From Oxalobacteraceae bacterium (GTDB lineage Bacteria > Pseudomonadota > Gammaproteobacteria > Burkholderiales > Burkholderiaceae_D), in the NCBI GenBank assembly GCA_947453015.1, contig CANGFL010000048.1, forward strand, positions 1 to 8,257: a stretch of DNA of 8,257 nucleotides, read 5' to 3'. Both the position numbers and the translations under genes were made by a program. The notes below the pieces were generated by a model, which had not been told where the DNA came from, made no database searches, and saw nothing but the letters and a program-made list of their open reading frames with translations. Every line of letters starts with the position of its first letter. Positions within the stretch are counted from its first letter, which is position 1. Shown here in pieces: positions 6,633 to 8,257 of this stretch.

Positions 6633-7007
6633 GTAATCAACCAATACGCCAAAATTTTCGCGCGTAGCTTTGTGCATTACGCCAGCCGGTACGGGAGTTT
6701 TCGTTCGCTGTTTGAATATCGCTTGGCTCTGACCGTAAATCTCTTGAATGATGCGCTTAGCTAAGCTTAGATTTGCATGCTCCAGAGCCTCGCCTATGCG
6801 GCCAAAGTTAGTCGCTTCTAATCCGGGGCTGAACTCAAGCAGGCGTCGATAGTTCAGTTTTGCTTGAAACAGATCGCCATCTTCCAGCGCAGCGATCAGT
6901 GCTTTTAGTTTTTGCTGATGTTGCTGACGACGGCTGTTACCCGCCGGCTCTTGGTCCTTGCGGTCCGATCCGGAGGAGTTAATTCGTATGCCCAGTTCCA
7001 TGTTCAT
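6624..7007 (-). CDS. Unknown 127-residue protein with two helical repeats
   Basis: I do not recognise a named family. The ATG at 7007 has a strong ribosome binding site, AGAGGGG, 7 nt upstream, which argues for a real gene. The N-terminal 33 residues are polar and Gln/Arg-rich, probably disordered. Two related helical-hairpin-like segments follow, LKALIAALEDGDLFQAKLNY (34-53, then RRLL) and FGRIGEALEHANLSLAKRII (68-87). They share the spacing Leu/Ile-x-x-Ala-Leu-Glu-x-x-(Asp/Asn)-Leu-x-x-Ala-Lys seen in TPR-like 'Ala-Leu-x-x-Gly-Asp-Leu' repeats. The tail (98-127) is basic then ends VLVDYSA. There is no signal peptide, membrane segment or Cys. The TGA overlaps the end of the DCC gene by 9 bp, tail to tail. 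The function is unknown; a small helical adaptor protein is conceivable. Confidence 0.7.
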   Translation of the reverse strand: MNMELGIRINSSGSDRKDQEPAGNSRRQQHQQKLKALIAALEDGDLFQAKLNYRRLLEFSPGLEATNFGRIGEALEHANLSLAKRIIQEIYGQSQAIFKQRTKTPVPAGVMHKATRENFGVLVDYSA

Positions 7008-7014
7008 GATGGTT

Positions 7015-7021
7015 CCCCTCT
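7015..7021 (-). promoter_or_regulatory. Ribosome binding site of the 127-residue unknown gene
   Basis: On the - strand AGAGGGG lies 7 nt before the ATG at 7007. This decides the start of the gene against the Met two codons further in. Confidence 0.6.
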
Positions 7022-7324
7022 GCTAAAGGTCGTGCTAGCGTTCCAAGTAGCTTCGTCCATAGGGTTATCGGTTTTTCCGACAGTTTTTGAACCATTTCGC
7101 ACAAATTTTTTTCCGATAAGTCTTGCTTTGCATCTGCTGTGCCAGCGCTGTCGACGATTCTGCTGTTGGCCACACACCTGTAAGAGCCCTTGCTATGACT
7201 AGGTTTTAGAATAATTTGAGTTCGCTTCATTCGTACTATAGTTATGCAGTTTGAATCGTTACGGATTTCCGACACATTTTCAGGCACAGTATTTGCTGGA
7301 TTTATTTCACATCACCTGATTTTG
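7022..7324. other. Intergenic control region between two divergent small genes
   Basis: About 300 bp separate the unknown - strand gene from the 64-residue + strand gene. I see no convincing coding region. It holds a 7-bp inverted repeat, TTATCGG (7065-7071) with CCGATAA (7113-7119). It also has a weak + strand promoter candidate, TTGAGT (7216-7221) and TATAGT (7237-7242), with a short 15-bp spacer. The rest is AT-rich and unassigned. Confidence 0.4.
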
Positions 7325-7332
7325 AAAGGAAG
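7325..7332 (+). promoter_or_regulatory. Ribosome binding site of the 64-residue protein
   Basis: AAAGGAAG lies 5 nt before the ATG at 7338. This near-ideal Shine-Dalgarno sequence is the main evidence that the short ORF is translated. Confidence 0.65.
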
Positions 7333-7337
7333 TCGAC

Positions 7338-7532
7338 ATGAATCAGCAAAATACCGTTATTGATTTCGCAATGCCATCCATGGATACGCTCTCGCAGTTT
7401 CGTCGCCGTTCGCATGCCGACAATGTGCAGGACATCTGGCGCAAATATGGCTGGGTGCCACCAACCGAAAGTCGCAAGGATTTCAGAGCAACGCTGAGGA
7501 CAACCGCCGATCGGATCCCGTTGCACTACTGA
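7338..7532 (+). CDS. Unknown 64-residue small protein
   Basis: I do not recognise a named family. The ORF has a strong AAAGGAAG ribosome binding site with good spacing and is followed within 50 bp by a strong intrinsic terminator, so it looks like a complete single-gene transcription unit. The product is soluble and basic, with no signal peptide, membrane segment or Cys. A polar N-terminus (MNQQNTVIDFAMPSMDTLSQ) is followed by FRRRSHADNVQDIW and RKYGWVPPTESRKDF (residues ~35-49), a Trp- and Pro-containing stretch that looks like the conserved core. The C-terminus is RATLRTTADRIPLHY. It could be a DNA- or protein-binding small regulator, but nothing in the sequence shows this. Its opposite-strand shadow ORF has no comparable signals. 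Confidence 0.68.
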   Translation: MNQQNTVIDFAMPSMDTLSQFRRRSHADNVQDIWRKYGWVPPTESRKDFRATLRTTADRIPLHY

Positions 7533-7579
7533 TAGTTAATGTCTCCTCCCGTGTCTTTAGCCAATGAGGGTATGGGATT

Positions 7580-7605
7580 GGCCCGCTAACTAGCGGGCCT
7601 TTTTT
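7580..7605 (+). terminator. Intrinsic terminator after the 64-residue gene
   Basis: GGCCCGCTA (7580-7588) and TAGCGGGCC (7591-7599) are perfectly complementary. In practice they form a GC-rich 7-bp stem with a TAACTA loop. A run of six T follows directly (7600-7605), then GTTTT. This is a textbook Rho-independent terminator for the upstream + strand gene. It separates that gene from the ltnD-like gene. Confidence 0.92.
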
Positions 7606-7610
7606 GTTTT

Positions 7611-7724
7611 GGAAGTCCTTCTTCTAGCTCAGATCCGCACGCTTTCGCAGGTAAAATCAGGCTCAGGTAATCCTGACGGGTCTGACTTAGTCACTCCTCT
7701 CTCGACATATAAATAATCAAAAAT
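7611..7724. other. Leader region of the ltnD-like gene
   Basis: This segment between the terminator and the ribosome binding site holds no ORF of note. It contains a 5-bp stem, TCAGG-TAAT-CCTGA (7663-7676), preceded by another TCAGG at 7657, the TGACTTAGTCA palindrome, and a TATAAA -10 candidate at 7708. The -35 is not recognisable. I do not see a known riboswitch core. Confidence 0.3.
7683..7693. promoter_or_regulatory. Small palindrome upstream of the ltnD-like gene, candidate operator
   Basis: TGACT-T-AGTCA is a perfect 5-bp-arm palindrome. It lies 14 bp before a possible -10, TATAAA (7708-7713), that is, where a -35 would be. Such a site would suit a dimeric regulator of a sugar-acid pathway. 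No regulator gene is visible in the window. Confidence 0.25.
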
Positions 7725-7730
7725 GAGGAG
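7725..7730 (+). promoter_or_regulatory. Ribosome binding site of the ltnD-like gene
   Basis: GAGGAG lies 9 nt before GTG 7740 but directly abuts ATG 7731. The spacing favours the GTG as the start, three codons inside the longest frame. Confidence 0.6.
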
Positions 7731-7739
7731 ATGCTGCGA

Positions 7740-8257
7740 GTGAATACTCCAGTTACGAAAGCGCGCTGCCTGGGCGTTATTGGTTTGGGCACGATGGGTT
7801 ATGGCGCGGCAATCAGTGCACGTCGCCGTGGTTTCTCAACATTGGGCCTGGATATCAGTCCGGCCAACATCAAACGCTTTACCGATACCGGTGGCAAAGT
7901 CGCTAGTGACATCAGTGCACTGACTGCCGAATGCGATGCATTTTTAATCCTCGTCGTGAACGCGGCACAGACTGAAGCTGTTTTATTTGGTGAGAACGGT
8001 CTGGCCGCTCACGCCAAACCGGGCAGCGTCATTATTGCTGCCGCGACGGTTGATCCTTAGTTACCGCCTGTGTGGGAAAAACAGTTGAACGAACGTGGCC
8101 TGCACTTTATTGATGGGCCAGTTTCTGGCGGCGCTGTTAAAGCCGAAGCGGGTGAGATGACGGTTATGGCGTCGGGTAAACCCGAAGCCTTTGCAGTCGC
8201 GCACGATGTGCTCGAAGCCTACGCTGGCAAAGTGTATCGATTAGGCGATCATGCAGG
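7740..8257 (+). pseudogene. ltnD: L-threonate dehydrogenase-like NAD-dependent oxidoreductase, interrupted by in-frame TAG and cut by the window edge
   Basis: Counted from GTG 7740, the N-terminal Rossmann fold shows GVIGLGTMGYGAA (12-24) with the dinucleotide motif Gly15-x-Gly17-x-x-Gly20, and an acidic Asp38 after strand 2 that favours NAD. LVVNAAQ (71-77), VLFGENG and HAKPGSVI are much closer to LtnD (L-threonate dehydrogenase, beta-hydroxyacid dehydrogenase superfamily) than to generic 3-hydroxyisobutyrate dehydrogenase. A TAG at 8058-8060 ends the ORF after 106 residues, but the same frame continues with WEKQLNERGLHFIDGPVSGG, including the substrate-site motif, and then GEMTVMASG to the window end. 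Family members have about 300 residues, so roughly 173 codons are visible. The catalytic Lys lies beyond the edge. LtnD oxidises L-threonate to 2-oxo-tetronate in C4 sugar-acid breakdown. This is either a real nonsense mutation or a base-call error. Confidence 0.82.

Noticed and set aside
6979..7287. A 102-codon open frame on the - strand spanning the intergenic region
   Set aside because: It starts at a GTG without a ribosome binding site, runs through the ribosome binding site and start of the better supported 127-residue gene in another frame, and shows no recognisable domain.

Overview
The window looks like chromosomal DNA of a Gram-negative proteobacterium, most likely a betaproteobacterium of moderate GC content. 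The support is a porin of the Burkholderiales-type 'gram-negative porin' family ending in a C-terminal aromatic residue, a ModE/ModABC molybdate system of proteobacterial type, and a flagellin-like protein. The lineage is inferred from protein resemblance only.

Layout. (1) Positions 1-1252 hold the 3' part of a large flagellin-like gene on the + strand: three diverged copies of an ~85-residue Flagellin_IN-like repeat, then a helical flagellin C-terminal domain. (2) Convergent to it, on the - strand, lies modE (1284-2081), the molybdate-sensing regulator. (3) A ~220-bp divergent control region (2082-2298) carries a good sigma70-like promoter (TTGACT-N17-TAAATT). A perfect 8-8-8 inverted repeat sits exactly at the predicted start of transcription. 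(4) The + strand cluster 2299-6632 is porin - modA - modB - modC - DCC-family thiol-disulfide oxidoreductase. Genes from modA onward overlap or nearly touch, and the porin is 23 bp ahead of modA, so one operon is likely: outer-membrane entry, periplasmic capture, inner-membrane ABC import and a small thiol-active protein, with ModE divergent. (5) A small unknown - strand gene (6624-7007) overlaps the end of the DCC gene tail to tail. (6) A 64-residue unknown protein (7338-7532) has a strong ribosome binding site and is followed by a textbook terminator (7580-7605). (7) The right edge holds the start of an L-threonate dehydrogenase-like gene (LtnD/HIBADH family) interrupted by an in-frame TAG at 8058.

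Main points of interest. A porin is embedded between modE and modABC, suggesting a dedicated outer-membrane entry route for molybdate. That porin is broken by a single-base frameshift in an A6-T-A7 tract just after the signal peptide. One extra A in the first run, by mutation, polymerase slippage or correction of a sequencing error, would restore a 465-residue porin. With the ltnD nonsense codon, two genes in 8 kb carry one-base lesions, so read error and real gene decay both need to be considered. No mobile element, CRISPR array, tRNA or rRNA was seen.
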